A stretch of 64,000 nt of DNA from Manis javanica (lineage: Eukaryota; Chordata; Mammalia; Pholidota; Manidae): positions 138,499,213 to 138,563,212 of the forward strand of contig NC_133174.1 in the NCBI RefSeq assembly GCF_040802235.1, written 5' to 3'. The notes under the pieces are model-generated. The model made no database searches and had not been told where the DNA came from. It saw nothing but the letters and a program-made list of their open reading frames with translations. Positions 50,901-62,757 of this stretch are shown here, one piece after another (within the stretch, counting starts at the first letter, position 1; every line of letters begins with the position of its first letter). The position numbers and the translations under genes are program-made.

Positions 50901-52154
50901 CTTTTGTCTGGGAGAGAGAGCATGAGTGAGATCATTGAGAGAGACTCCCTTCCCTACTCTCTGGCTTTCTGGGAGCCGGCCTGTGCTCTGTGTCTCCTGT
51001 GCTCTCACGTTCAAGGCTGAGATGGGAGAGCTGGACAGCAAGGCTGCTGGCCTAGGCTGCTCTTCAGCTTGACAAGTAATGAAGCTCCATGTCAGGATCA
51101 TGCTGATTCAGAAACAAGTGCATTCTTGCCACTGAACTCTAGTCACACTAATCAGTATAATTAGCTAATTAAAAAGTACTGTAATCAGGCTGCCTGCAAC
51201 TATGGTAAAAGCCCATTAATTTGAAGCGCACTAATTCAGAACTTAGGGAAAATCACGACCTCACAGAATTCATGGTATCTGCAATTCTTGCTCCATAGAA
51301 ATATTTGAAATTCTCTCCCCTGTAGTCTATTTCCAGGTCCATATGTGTAAGATGGATCTTGTTTGAAATGAGTACTTTTTTCAAATGAAGGCTCAAGATA
51401 CTAAGGATCCCTTCACTGTGCCTTCAGCTTTGGGGTTCAGCGATTCTCATACGCAAGCCTCTTGCCACGCAGGATGTTGGGTATTGCAGCTTTGCATCCG
51501 ACTCCTTTATTTACCCTGTGAATAACATAGTTTGTGAGTTAGACTGCAATTTAAAATAATGTAACTGTGTATCTTGCTAAATATTCTGTCAAACAGATGT
51601 TTCACTGTCAGACTGGCTGCTCCCATTGTTCACTCCCAAATATTCAAATGCAGGGAGTGTTTCCTTTCACAGGCTGTGGGTGGTGAGTCTCTCTCCAGCA
51701 AGAATTTCTCTGACAAAGGTATGCAAGTGGCACGCCTTGTGGGGTCAGTGCCGCAGCAGTTTTTCACCTGCCATAGCCCACTCCCACCCCCAGCCCGAGC
51801 ATCAGCTACAGCTTTCGCCTCTCAGTCTCTCTCCCTTTATGGGTGCCACTTTCACAGGCTTGAAACACCTGCTGTTTCACTCTGTGATCATGAATTTGTG
51901 ATGGTGGAAACTCTGATACGTGCAACTGAGCTTATAGACATGATTACTGTGAAATGGATTCATTTTGGTACCAGTTTGAACTGTGCTCGTATTCATGTGT
52001 TGCCCCATGTCAGCTGGGAAATCCGTACCTTCAGTAATATGTCAGGATTTCGCTGGACCTTGGGGGCAACAAACTTGCTTCTGATTTCTCTCTATAATTG
52101 TTGAGTTTGGCTGTTAAATTTCATCTCTTTCTGTACAAGAAGATAATGAATAAT

Positions 52155-52160
52155 AATAAA
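52155..52160 (+). terminator. PRRG3: Distal PRRG3 polyadenylation signal AATAAA
   Basis: AATAAA follows an A-rich ataatgaataat stretch and is followed by a T/GT-rich run (ttgcttcctgttgtc) within 30-40 bases. Past it, recognisable MLT1 repeats reappear within 1.7 kb. Confidence 0.55.
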
Positions 52161-52180
52161 GAGCAAATGGCATTCAGTTG

Positions 52181-53400
52181 CTTCCTGTTGTCATTCATCT
52201 TGGATCCCCACTGACCCCCAAACTTTCATGGGGCATGGAAGACCGTAGATAAGGAAACAGCCCAAACCAGTTTAGAAGCAGGAAGCAGAAATGTCCTGGG
52301 CGTAGAGTTCATCCCCCTGTATGTAAGACGATCTCCTGACCCAGCCCCCTGGTTAGTTAGATCTGTCACAAATCTCTTCCTTGTCACCTGATCCCAGGTT
52401 ACCAACAGAGGTGTCCCTTGCTGAAAAGATTCCCGGCTGGGTTTCAGAGCTGGGGGAGGGGAGGGAGGGAGGATTTTTCCTGGGCCTTACATTGGTGGAA
52501 CATAATAGGCTTTCCCTGGCTCAGCTTCCGGAATTCTAGGACAGGAAGAGTCAGAGACTCTTGATGCCTTAGCCCCTTTTGGAGGAAATGTGGGCTTAGG
52601 CCCAAATACTCCCAGCTGTTGGTGGGGAGTGAAATACAGCCACGAGAAGGTGCTGGCACAAGTCGCATCAATCCCCAGTGATGAAAGTAATCCACGCTTT
52701 CATAGGAAAAGCTGTGGTGGTGATGAGACAATGGCAATAAAATTCAGGGCCTCCTTGAGGATTAAATGTGGAAGCTAAGTGCCAGGAATGACAGCCAGAG
52801 GCCTCAGGCTCCATTCTTATCCCTGGCTGGCTTGGTGAGTAATGCCAACCTTCTGGGGTGACTCTTCCTGCAGACTGCAGTTCAGATGGGACACATTCTG
52901 AATGTGGGTTTTGAACTTTGGGCTGGTCTTGCCAGAAACAAGCATTCCAGGCAGTGCCTCAGGGTCTTAGGGTAGCCCAGGCAAAGAAGCTAATATGTGA
53001 GGGAGGTCCCAGACTTCCAAGTCCCCCTTGGGGTACCACCCAAAGGACTGGGTTTCCCTTTCTCATCCGCCAGCTGTACCCTAAGCCCACAGGCTCCAGG
53101 GCCAAGGCACTTGCATTGCTTGTGAGAGGGAAGAGTGAGTCACGGGCAGGGACTTAAGGAGGTGATGGTGGGGAGAGAGGGTCGCATCCCAGTCTCTCCA
53201 CAGTCCCTGTGGGAGTAGAGACAGAGAATCAGGTGTGGGGGCAGAGACTGGGCTGCAGGGGTGTGGCTTTGGAGGCTGCGGCCCCTCTTCCCAGCCTTGC
53301 CCCAGCCCTGGTTTCTGTACCACTGCCACACTCTTACTGCAGCTGGCCTGAGTCCACATGGAGGGAAGGGATGGGATGACAGTGGGGGGACCCATGAGTA
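52181..53400. other. Intergenic, no feature recognised
   Basis: This stretch lies between the presumed PRRG3 transcript end and an L2/MIR fragment. Open frames are short and unrelated to known proteins. Confidence 0.45.
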
Positions 53401-53409
53401 GATGCATAG

Positions 53410-53470
53410 AAATGATTATAGCCAGCATTTATTGAGCACCTAGTGTATGCCAGGCCTTGTAGGTGCATCA
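53410..53470. repeat. L2/MIR fragment
   Basis: The text agccagcatttattgagcac followed by ctagtgtatgccaggccttg is the conserved L2/MIR phrase 'atttattgagcacctactatgtgccaggc'. Confidence 0.6.
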
Positions 53471-53849
53471 GCTGAGACAACCCTCCCCACAGACCTGCAA
53501 TAGCCCAGGAAGCACGCCATATGGCCAAGGACACACGAGGAGGAAGTGCCCACCAGGCCAGGCAGACGGGGTGGTTTGCCCTGCAGGCCCCACCCTGGAC
53601 TGCATATGGCGCTGCTGCTCTCCTTTGGAGGTCACTTTGCTTTTGCTTTCATGCTGACTGTCCATCCTTCCAGCTGCTCCCCGCCTCCTCCTGCCCAGCT
53701 ATTAATTCCCCAAGGGCAGGGCCATGTATAACTTTTTTCCTCACCACTTCTTCCCCAGAAGCTGGCCCAGTGCCTGCCTCACAGTTAACATTCAAGTGAA
53801 TGCGATTTGTTGACTGATTATATTCTCCAGTCAGAGCCCCAGCTCCATG

Positions 53850-54240
53850 GATCAGTTTGCCTGGGGCTGCCAAAACAAAGTACTGCAGTCTTGATCACTT
53901 AAATGACAGAAATGTATTGTTTCACACTTGTAGAGGCTGGAAGTCTGAGATCCAGGTGTGAGCAGAGCCGTTTCTCCCAAGGCCTCTCTCCTTGGTGTGT
54001 ACACGGCCGCCTTCTCCCTGCATCCTCACAGGGTCTTCCCTCTGTGCTGTCCATGTCCTGATCTCTTCTTCTAGGGACACCAGTCAGATTGGAGTAAGGC
54101 CCACTCCAGTGACCACACTTCACCTTAATTATCTCTTTGAAGACCTTATCTCTGGATACAATCATCTTCTGAGGTATTAGAGAGCAGGACTTCAACATGT
54201 GAATTGGTGGATGGGGAGAGAATTCAGCCCAGAAAACTGT
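53850..54240 (-). mobile_element. MLT1-type MaLR LTR, reverse
   Basis: The + strand reads 'cctggggctgccaaaacaaa', 'ttgtagaggctggaagtctg', 'tgtacacggccgccttctcc', 'ggacaccagtcagattggag', 'gacttcaacatgtgaattgg', the reverse of an MLT1 LTR. It is similar in layout to the copy at 38515. Confidence 0.8.
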
Positions 54241-55578
54241 TCTTTGCTCCTTCTCCCAACCCTGAGCCGCCACTCTGGAAAAGTTTGGGGGTGGCTCTGA
54301 GATGCCGGCAAAGACAGGGTCACCTTACCAGTCTCAAACCAGGTCCCAGAGCAGTTTCTTCCCAGCCACAAATGGACAGGCCTGGGACAGCTGCCAAAGG
54401 TCCCCACAGGGAAGGTGGGGTTGGAGGGGGAGCACTGGGTTTCAGAATGGTTTCCCCAGGGTCCCTCTGTGGAGAGTGATGTGAGAACCCAAAGCCTGAA
54501 GAACAGACTAAATGTACCCCCTCAGATTTTTCTTTTTTCATGGACAAAACATGTTTTCAGGAATCACAAGACTTGCAGCTCCAATAACAGTGACTTTCAG
54601 CGATTTCTCTGAAGAGTTCAGACTGCGGGATGGATTCAGTTTCACTGGGCTCGATGTGCTATAAAAATAGAGGTTGGATAACATTTTATATCAGGCTGGT
54701 CACGCTGAATCATAGGAGTACAGTAGGTAGGCTGGCCCCTCCTAGCACCTGTGAGGCCCAGGGAATCCAGGGGTGGGAGCTGGCTGAGCAGTGCTCCCCA
54801 CGCTGGGGGTGTCCCTGCCTCAAGCCAGGCCATGGGGCTTCAGAAGGGAGTGCGGCAGCAGCCGGGTCCTACCTGCCTGAAGTTCTGGGCCTAGCTTGAT
54901 AGGGGAGGCAGTAGACAAGCCGGAGTCATGGAGCATGTTAAACTGTATCCCAGGGGAAGTCCAGGGGGTGGGAGTGGGACTGGCCGAGAAAGCCTTCCTG
55001 AGGAAAGCTGGCGGATGAGTAGGAAGAGCATAGATGGCAGTTAAGCCAGGCAGGGGAACATCACATAAAGAGGCCTGGAGTCTAACAAGGCCATCGTGTT
55101 TTTAAGTGAACAGAAGCCAGGGTAGCGTACGGGAAGACTTGTGCAAGATGAGGTTAGGAAGGTAGAGGGGCGCCAGCCCACGCGGGCTCCCGCCAAGGCC
55201 ACACTCAGAACTGCAGTCTTTTCTCTAGTGCTAATGGAGGCCACAAGGAGCCAGAGGGCATGAACCCAGCTCTTTCCTTGGCAGCTACACGCAGCATCTC
55301 AGCGCCAAGCTGCCCGTGCTCTGGACTGTGTCTCCAAGTGTCTGGGCTTTGTCTCCATTTGTTTTGTGCATCCGTTAGCAAGATGTGGCGTAAGGTATCA
55401 GAAAAGCCTAAGAGAGGTGATTTTTTGGTGGTCTGGGAATGCTCTAAATTTTTTACATTTTAATTGATGGTAACTGTTTCCTTACTTTATACCACCTTGG
55501 CTTATGAAAGGTTTCATAGGAATGTTTGACTTTGGGATGACAGGGGAAACCTGTATAAATGTAGCTATAGCTGTACAT

Positions 55579-55600
55579 CTCTCTCTCTCTCTCTCTCTCT
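55579..55600 (+). repeat. (CT)n microsatellite
   Basis: Eleven uninterrupted CT units lie at the left side of an LTR-type repeat whose family often carries a GA/CT microsatellite at this position. Confidence 0.9.
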
Positions 55601-56065
55601 ACATATAGAGAGACTGACTCATGGTAGGGAATTGGCTCATACAGCTGCGAGTATGGAGGCTGAGCAGCCCCACAGTGTGCTCTCTGCTGGCTGGAGACCC
55701 AGGGAAGCTGGTGGTGCAGTTCCAGTCCTGGCCCAAAGGCCTGAGAGCCCCAGAGCCAGTGGTATAAGCTCCAGTTTGAAGGCAGAAGACCAATGTCTGA
55801 GCTCAAGCAGTCATGCAGGGAACGGGAGACAGAGGCAGAGGCAGAGAGAGCAAATTCCCTCTTTTGCCCTTTTGTCCTGTTCAGGCCCTCATTGGATTCT
55901 ACTGTGCCCACCCACAGGGGGAAGGGTCATCTGCTCTACTCAGTGCGCTGATTCAAATGGCCCTCTCCTTGGGAAACACCCTCACAGACATCTAGAAATA
56001 ATGTTTGACTGAATATCTGGATAGTCAGTGGCTCAGTCAAGTTGACACATAAAATTCATGATCAC
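55601..56065. mobile_element. ERVL/MLT2-like LTR repeat
   Basis: The text 'ggaattggctcatacagctg', 'ctggctggagacccagggaa', 'aggcctgagagccccagagc', 'tgttcaggccctcattggat', 'gattcaaatggccctctcct', 'aaacaccctcacagacatct', 'tcagtcaagttgacacataa' is one abundant mammalian LTR-type repeat. I believe it belongs to the ERVL/MLT2 group, but the name was not checked. Confidence 0.65.
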
Positions 56066-56069
56066 AGAT

Positions 56070-58240
56070 GGGCCAGAAGCATGCACAGAGACTGATTGGG
56101 TTGGGAGGGAGTAGGGAGGAGTCCAGATGGACTCTCAGGTTTGGGGTCAGTGGGGTGGACGGTGGGCTATTCACTGGGAAGGGCATGCCGGAGGAGAGCA
56201 GACTGGGGGCAGCATGCAGACTGTGTGGGGTAGAGTGTGTCTGCGGGGGAGTAAGGAGGGAGGCCTAGGCCCAAACGGGAGACATCAGAGTTGCTCAAGT
56301 TCCTGTAATGGTGGTGGTAAGTGAAGTCTTGGGCGTGGACACTCCAAGGGTCCAGAGATTGGCCAGACAGGCAGGGGGAGAGCCAAGTGACATAGAGAGC
56401 GAAGTGGGTTGGCTCACTGGACTGAGCTGCCGGGAGGTCATTGGTGGTCTTGGCCGGGGTGGTACAGCTGAGTGGTGGAAGAGGCAGCCAGGCTCCAATG
56501 AGGACAAGAAGGTCTGGGAGGTGAAGGAGGGGAGGCAGTGGGCACGGCAGGGGTAGCGCTCGCAAGGCAGTGAGAAAGGCCAGGAGCACGACTGAGACAA
56601 GACGTCGAGGGAGCACAGTGTTTTAAATAGTCAGGTCATTTTAATCCGATGACTCTTTAAGGAGCTCCTTCCAGGAGTCAGGCCATGTGCCAAGTGCGGA
56701 GGAGACCGACAGAGGTGAGGCCAACGAGGTCTCTGCCCTCGCGGAACCCATACCCCGTGCTCGGAAATCCGTGACAATGTTCCCAGGCTTCAGAGAAGCT
56801 GGACACCCTGCGGAATGCAGAGATGGGTGGCTGACAGGAGTGGGGCATAAACGGCTCATCCTTTGGAACAAGCAATGGGAAGGCCCTGCGGACTGTGTGA
56901 GAACCCTAGCAGCTCTGGCTTCAGGTATGCACTCTGCTAGCAGCTGAGTGCTTCACATTTCAGGACGTCTTACCACCTTTGCCAGGCAGGACCACTGAGG
57001 GACATTGCCTTGAGTCCCAGAGCTACTAAGTGAGGGGCTAGGGCTCAAACCCCACAGCCGGGGAGTTGGGGGAGCATTCAGACTGCAGAGGCTGGGCTCT
57101 GACCCACCCCATCTCCCTGGGGCGCCCTGCTACGCTCTGACCTGCCTGTTTGCTCTGCCTTCTGAGAGTGAGAGTGGAGGGCGGCACAGAGGGGGTCGGG
57201 GCTAGAGGGTGCCCGGCGCAGCCCTCTTGAGTCCCTCCTTGGGGCTGCCTCCTGTGCTAGCACGGCTCCTGGATCGCTGTTCTGAAGACATTGGTTTTTC
57301 ATCCAAGCCCCGCCACTGAAGTGTTAAATGCACTGGGTCACATGTTGGCCCTCTCTGGACCCAGTTTTCCCATCTGAAAAATGGGGGACAGTGGGAAGAG
57401 TGTTTCCTAGATGGGGGGGATTGCAAATAGCTTCCTGTGTGAAAAAACGTGCAGTTTCTCAGGCGTACGCTTCTCCCTCAGGTTTCTCCTCTCCTGCACA
57501 TCTTCCTCAAGCTGAGAGGGACAGCTGCTGTATGTGCGTTTGAGCTGCTCAGTGTCAGAGACTTTGCACCACTTTTCCCACCTCTTCTTTATTGTTGGCT
57601 GTTTTCCTTTGGCCTCTGACTCTCCTGAATTTTACATACACATCGCACCTCAGTCATTGGATCTGGAAACAACTGAAAGCAGATGTATTTCCATCTGAGG
57701 ACTCACTCTGCAGGTGCGGCCTTGGGCTCTGCAAGGTCACTTGTCTAAATCCTTCCCTGGGGATCAGAAAAGAGTTCCTTCCGCACTCATGCCAAGGGCT
57801 CCCTATACATGGGGCAGAGTGACTAAACCTTTTTGGGTTTCCAAATATGCTGCCAGCTTCTGGGGGAAGGGATTCTTGGGCCAACCGGGAGACAGGAAGG
57901 AAGAAGGTGCAGCAGGGCCAGAAGCTGGCCACAGCAGGGGCCGGGCTGCCCTCTCTGCTCCTCAGTGCTGCCCCTGGGCAATCAGTTGGCACCGATTACC
58001 CCCATTGCAGCTCCACCGGACTTGCTCAGGCAGCCTGCCCCTGGAGGGGGGAACCTTTAGGGGCTGATCCAAAGGGACGCGAAGGCACATAGCATCACCA
58101 CAGCCGCGGGCCTGCCTGCAGGCTTCTCAGCCAGGGCTGTGGCTCCGTGTCAGGGTCTTTAACCCGCTTCTGTTGGAGCTGCTTCTCCCAGACAGGACCA
58201 GGTTTCAGGAGGTACGACCCGTGTGTCCACCCAATCTGAG
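56070..58240. other. Intergenic, only weak L2/MIR-like traces
   Basis: Wording such as 'aggccatgtgccaagtgcgg' near 56680 suggests a diverged L2/MIR. Otherwise no exon, RNA gene or repeat was recognised. Medium open frames occur on both strands without homology. Confidence 0.45.
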
Positions 58241-58424
58241 CCCGTCAGGAAGTAGTGAGCTGTCCCAGAGATGTGCCCTCAGAGGCTGCAGTGGCTGGGG
58301 ACAAGAGTTGGGCCCTCGCTCTTAGGTGGACAAAGCTTAGAGAGCACCTACCACTCTCCCGGGGGGTGGGGGGGGGGCAGAACATGGTGGGACGAAGAGC
58401 AGGACCGCCAGAGACCTTCCTGCC

Positions 58425-58530
58425 CATCTGCTTGTAGCCCGTGGTCTGTGAGGGCAGGGACCTTGCCCCTATCCCCAGTACCAGGTACACAGTCAGTCTT
58501 AAGACAGCCAAATTGAATGAGAGGAACCCG
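58425..58530. repeat. L2 tail fragment
   Basis: The text 'ctgtgagggcagggaccttg', 'tatccccagtaccaggtaca' and 'cagtcagtcttaag' follows the L2 3' end ('gagggcaggga...cccagtgcctggcacatagtagg'). Confidence 0.5.
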
Positions 58531-59034
58531 CATTAGAAAATGAGGTGCTTCCTGTAACCAGCTTTTGGTGGCCCTGTCCCCATTGGAGTGGGTCCTCCTT
58601 CCCTGGGCTAGCTACAGCCCCTGCAGTTTGCTCCTCTGCCCTTCCTGTCTCTTTAAGGCTTCCCTTTCCCCTCTGGTCCGGGGGAGGCCCTTGGGGCTCC
58701 AGAGATGACCTCAGTGCCAGCTGCTTCCAGGAGCAGGAAGGAGAATTGTTTACAGGTTCATTAGCAAGTGGAAAGGACACTCCCAGATGCCTGAAAGATC
58801 CGAGTTTGCTGCAGAAATCAGGCTTGCTCACTTGGGCTTGGGAGGGCAGCTCCCAACACCAGGCTCTGAGCAGAGCTGGGAGGCAGCAGACCATCATGCC
58901 CGTTGGCTTCCGTAGAACCCCAGCATGAGAAAATGATCAAACCGGAGGTCTCTGGGTAAAGAGTGGCTGGTGTCTGCTCTGGAGCCCAGGCAGCCCCCAA
59001 GTCCCCCTGAAACCATGGAACAGTCTGAAACTAG

Positions 59035-59165
59035 GTATTAGCCCAATCTTCCATGTGAAGATGGGAAACTGAGGCTCAGAGCAGGGGAAGCAACTTGCTT
59101 AAGATGCTCCAGTGTCAGAGCTACAAGTCACTCTAAGTACTGACCCCGCGCCTGGGTTCCTGTTA
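59035..59165. repeat. MIR SINE fragment
   Basis: The phrase 'gatgggaaactgaggctcag' followed by 'gcaacttgcttaagatgctc' and 'agtgtcagagctacaagtca' is a well-kept MIR core. Confidence 0.75.
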
Positions 59166-59319
59166 CCTCCCACCACTGTTTGCAAAGGACGTGGGAGCAG
59201 GTAGCAAAAAGGGCCAGCAGACCCAGAGCCAGTTGGGAATTTGGACTAGGGTATGTGGCTAGCTGAACAGCTGGAAGAGACTAGTGGTTGGAAGGCTTTA
59301 GTGGAGGCAGGTGTTTGGA

Positions 59320-59375
59320 CAGGCAGAGAAACAGACAGACACAAGACAGGGGCAGACAGGCAGACAGGCAGGCAA
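59320..59375 (+). repeat. CAGACAGG/CAGG simple repeat
   Basis: Imperfect repeats of cagacag and caggcagg run for about 50 bases. Confidence 0.6.
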
Positions 59376-59569
59376 CAGCCTGAGTTGAACATCTTGGGGC
59401 GGGGGCACTGGATGCCCTCTGGATTTCAGCACAAACTTGGATGCAATTAACTGGGTTTGTTTTGTCCCCAACGGAGGCTCTGTCATCACAATCACCTTTA
59501 GGGAAAAAGATGATATGTTTTCTTTGGAGATGCTTAGCTTGAAGGGAGGGAGAGCTTTCATCCCATTGT

Positions 59570-60190
59570 TTTCTGTTAATAAAATAGCTTTTATTTTAAT
59601 AAATATCCAAGCCCTCCAGCATACAGTTCACAGGAAAGAAATACAGAAGATCAATAAACATGAAAAATTACTCAGGTTTATTCATAATTAAAGCAATATA
59701 AATTAAAGCAACAACGATGTAGGTATCATTCTCTACTCATTGTAATGACACCTTTCAGAGTTTTATAATATCTTCTGTCTATAAGGCTGCAAAGACACTG
59801 GCACTTTCTTCCCACTTGTGAACTCCTGTGAGGTCTGGCTTGGTGCAGCCTCTTTGGAGGGGACATTGAAAATACCAGTCGATATTGGTTACACATACCC
59901 TAGACCCCACAATTCCACTTCTAGGCACCTGCTCTACAAAAGCATTTACAGGTGTTCAAAGAAGCATGTCCATAAATGCTCACTGCTACATTGTTCATAA
60001 AAATGAAAAGCTCTGGACACCCAAAATGTCCATGAGCATGTCAAACAGGCACAGCTGTGTGGCAAAAGCTGTGTTTAAGAGATGGGCTTGCACACACAAA
60101 AAATCAGTCGCAGAACAGCATGTACCTCAAACGTATGATTTCATTTGTGTGAAACACTGCAAACGTACACACACATCTAAGCCAGGTATC
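59570..60190 (+). mobile_element. Old L1 3' fragment
   Basis: The words 'accccacaattccacttcta', 'ggcacctgctctacaaaagc', 'ctacattgttcataaaaatg', 'aaatgtccatgagcatgtca', 'tcgcagaacagcatgtacct' follow the sense-strand L1M 3' ORF2 region in order. It is degenerate. Confidence 0.75.
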
Positions 60191-60722
60191 AAATTTTGTC
60201 TGCCATCACGTAGGTGTTTTCCCCATCTGAGGGGCATCTGTCTAACCTCCTGGTGGGAAGAGCTTCGGCTTCCCTGGCCTTCTTCTCTGGTAGCCTTCCA
60301 CTGGAGTCTAGGCCTCTGCGGCCCAGTACTTACACTTGGCCATGGGCTATCCTCTTGGCTCCCAGAAGGCTTGGTAGATCTCCCTGTACCTGCAGCTCTC
60401 TAGCCCTTCAGATCCCCAAAGTCGGCACACAGTGGGGGCTTTTCAGAGTGTTTGGAATGGTGGTTTGGGGTAATTTCAGAGGGAAAGTATGACATTGGAG
60501 GGAAAAGGTTAGCATGCTAGAGAGACACTCTAAGGGACAAGTTTAGAGTCAGATATCAAATTTTGTCTGCCATCGCCTAGCCATCCTTGGTACCCAATCC
60601 AAGAGAGGCAGGCATGCCAAGGTGGTGAAATGCCAGGGTTTCTGGGTGGCCTTGGGCACCTAGAGATTGGGAAGGATGTCTCCTCACCCTCTTTGCTTGA
60701 CCTTAGGTGGCGGATTCTTTTG

Positions 60723-60736
60723 CCACCAGGGGGCAG
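60723..60736 (+). promoter_or_regulatory. CTCF core motif
   Basis: CCACCAGGGGGCAG is a full match to the CTCF core consensus (CCASYAGRKGGCRS). It lies about 8.5 kb after the PRRG3 transcript end and 2.0 kb before the FATE1 start codon, a sensible place for an insulator between a broadly expressed gene and a testis gene. Occupancy is inferred. Confidence 0.5.
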
Positions 60737-60929
60737 TGCCTCTGCATGCGCCTGGGCCAAGTGGCCCAGTGCCCCAGGAAGGTCCAGCTGGGCAAAACCA
60801 GTTGGTAGGCAGAGGGCCATCTGACCTGAGGTCAGTAGTGCTTGGTGGTTTGGCACCTGCATTTTTCTGGCTCTGCTGACTTGAGTGATCTTACAATACA
60901 GCCCGCCTGTAGGGAGGGGCTTGTTAGCT

Positions 60930-61010
60930 TCATTGGCCAATGGGGAAACTGAGGCCCAAAGAAAGGAAAGACTTGCTCAAGGTCACATCTTATGATCATG
61001 TGGAGGATGG
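60930..61010. repeat. MIR SINE fragment
   Basis: The phrase 'aatggggaaactgaggccca' followed by 'acttgctcaaggtcacatct' is the MIR core. It includes TCAAGGTCA at 60977-60985, a perfect SF-1 (NR5A1) half-site that the MIR consensus commonly supplies. Confidence 0.75.
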
Positions 61011-61625
61011 GCAGGGCTTATGGTTGCCAGATAAAATACAGGATGCCAGTTGAACGTGAGTGCTAGAGAAAGCATGAATAATGTTTTAGTGTGTGTCCCA
61101 AATGTTGCATGGAGTGTACTTACAGGAAAAATGTTATGTTATTTATTTGAAATTCAAATTCCATTGGCCCCTGTATGTTTAGTGGCTCAGTCTGGTAACC
61201 CTGGCCTGGCAGAATCCCGTGGCTCCTGCTTCCCAGGCTCCCGAGCCCCACAGAGCACACTTCTCTGCGCCTAAGGTGGCCCTCCAGAAAGCTCAGATTT
61301 CACAGCAGCTGCTCCGCTAGAGCTGCGAAGGGTCTCCTCCCGGCCCTCAGGAAAGCAGGCAGGATCTGTATCAGCTCTGCGCTGAAGAGCTTGGTCGCAG
61401 TACTGGACAGGTGGGGCCAGGGGGGAGCCAGGCAGCCCAGACCATGCCACCCTCTCTAAGCAAAGCCCGCCTCTCCCCTGCCTTTCCCTTCCCCCCTTCG
61501 TTTTTCCCTCCTGCATCCTCTCAACTGGCCCCAGCTGTGCTTGCTGTCTTTTACAAGTAGCCTTCTTTCCCCCCAGGGACTCTGGAGCTGTTCGCAAGAA
61601 CTAAGGGTTCACCTTCAGTGGTGGT

Positions 61626-62045
61626 TATCAGCCAGTCAGGGTTCTCCAGAGAAATGGCACCAGCAGGATGGATGCATGTACATATGTGCATATGCATCTG
61701 TGTATGTATACAGAAATTTATTGTAAGGAATTGGCTCATGCCATTGTAGGGCTAGCAGGGACAAAATTTGCAGGGCAGGCCCACTGGCTGGAGTTAGCAG
61801 GAAGTGGTGCTGTAGTCTTGAGCAGAACTGCTTCGTCTCTGGGAAGCCTGTCTTTGCTCTTCACACCTTCCAACTGATTAGATGAGGCCCGCCCACATTA
61901 TCGAGGGTTAGTAATGTCCTTTACTTGAAGTCTATGGTTTGTACGGATTAACCACATCTACAGAATACCTTCAGAGCAACACCTAGACTAGTGTTTGATG
62001 GAAAACGGGGGACTGTCAGTAGCCAAGTTGATACATAAACCTGAC
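61626..62045. mobile_element. ERVL/MLT2-like LTR repeat
   Basis: The text 'cagggttctccagagaaatg', 'ttattgtaaggaattggctc', 'attagatgaggcccgcccac', 'taaccacatctacagaatac' and 'ccaagttgatacataaacct' follows a common mammalian LTR-type repeat, apparently of the same family as the copy at 55601. It ends about 700 bases before the FATE1 start codon. Confidence 0.65.
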
Positions 62046-62757
62046 TCTCACAGGGGTCTAATCAGTAGGAAAGCTGACAGAGAATTTGGACTTGGACCAG
62101 GGGGTGCAGGGCCTGGGAATATGGCAGCTCCAGTGGCTACAGTCAGGTCCCTTTCCTGCCCTTCCCTCATTTGGTTCTCATGGTTCCTGTCTCAGCTTTC
62201 CCAGGGCATCAGAAAGCCCACTCCCTTGCCGGGGAACTCTGAACAGGAGGGGCAGGCAGGATGTGCTGTGCAGAGGATGCCTTCTGTGTTATGCGACCTA
62301 GATTCCTACCAGAGCTGGGCTTGCAGAAGCCATGACAGGCTGGGGATCGCACTCTGCTTTGGCCGCTGACTCACTCTGGGGTCTGGTGTCAGTCCCTGCC
62401 TATCCCTAGTAATGATGAAGGGGGGACCCCATCTGGCTCCCAGTGGGGCCACATCAGGTGACCCGAGAGCCAGGGCAGTGCTCAGAGGCAAGGGTTCTGC
62501 GCCTTATCTCTTCTCCTAAGTTGGTTACAGAGTAGCAGAGGAGAAGGCCACAAACCCAGTCAGCGAGATACCGCAGGAACAAAAGGTGCTGGGCCCAAGG
62601 CTTGAGTCCAGGGAGGGCGTCTGTCTCCACCCCCGAGTCTGAATATATCTTCCCTGTGCTCCTACCCCTCCAAGAGCTGATTTTCCAAGTGCGTCCTCTG
62701 TACTCTCCACTCCTTGCGCTTCCTTGGCTGCAGCTTACAACTAAACAACTGGTTACG

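Larger units (their letters stand above)
47432..52180 (+). other. PRRG3: PRRG3 3' UTR (long form)
   Basis: About 4.7 kb from the stop codon to the AATAAA at 52155 contain no recognised interspersed repeat, unlike the flanking intergenic DNA, which argues for a conserved transcribed 3' UTR. Human PRRG3 is likewise known for a long 3' UTR, from memory. AU-rich patches occur near 50415-50445 and 51140-51190. An open frame at 51574-52104 lies at its end and is discussed in findings. Confidence 0.6.
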
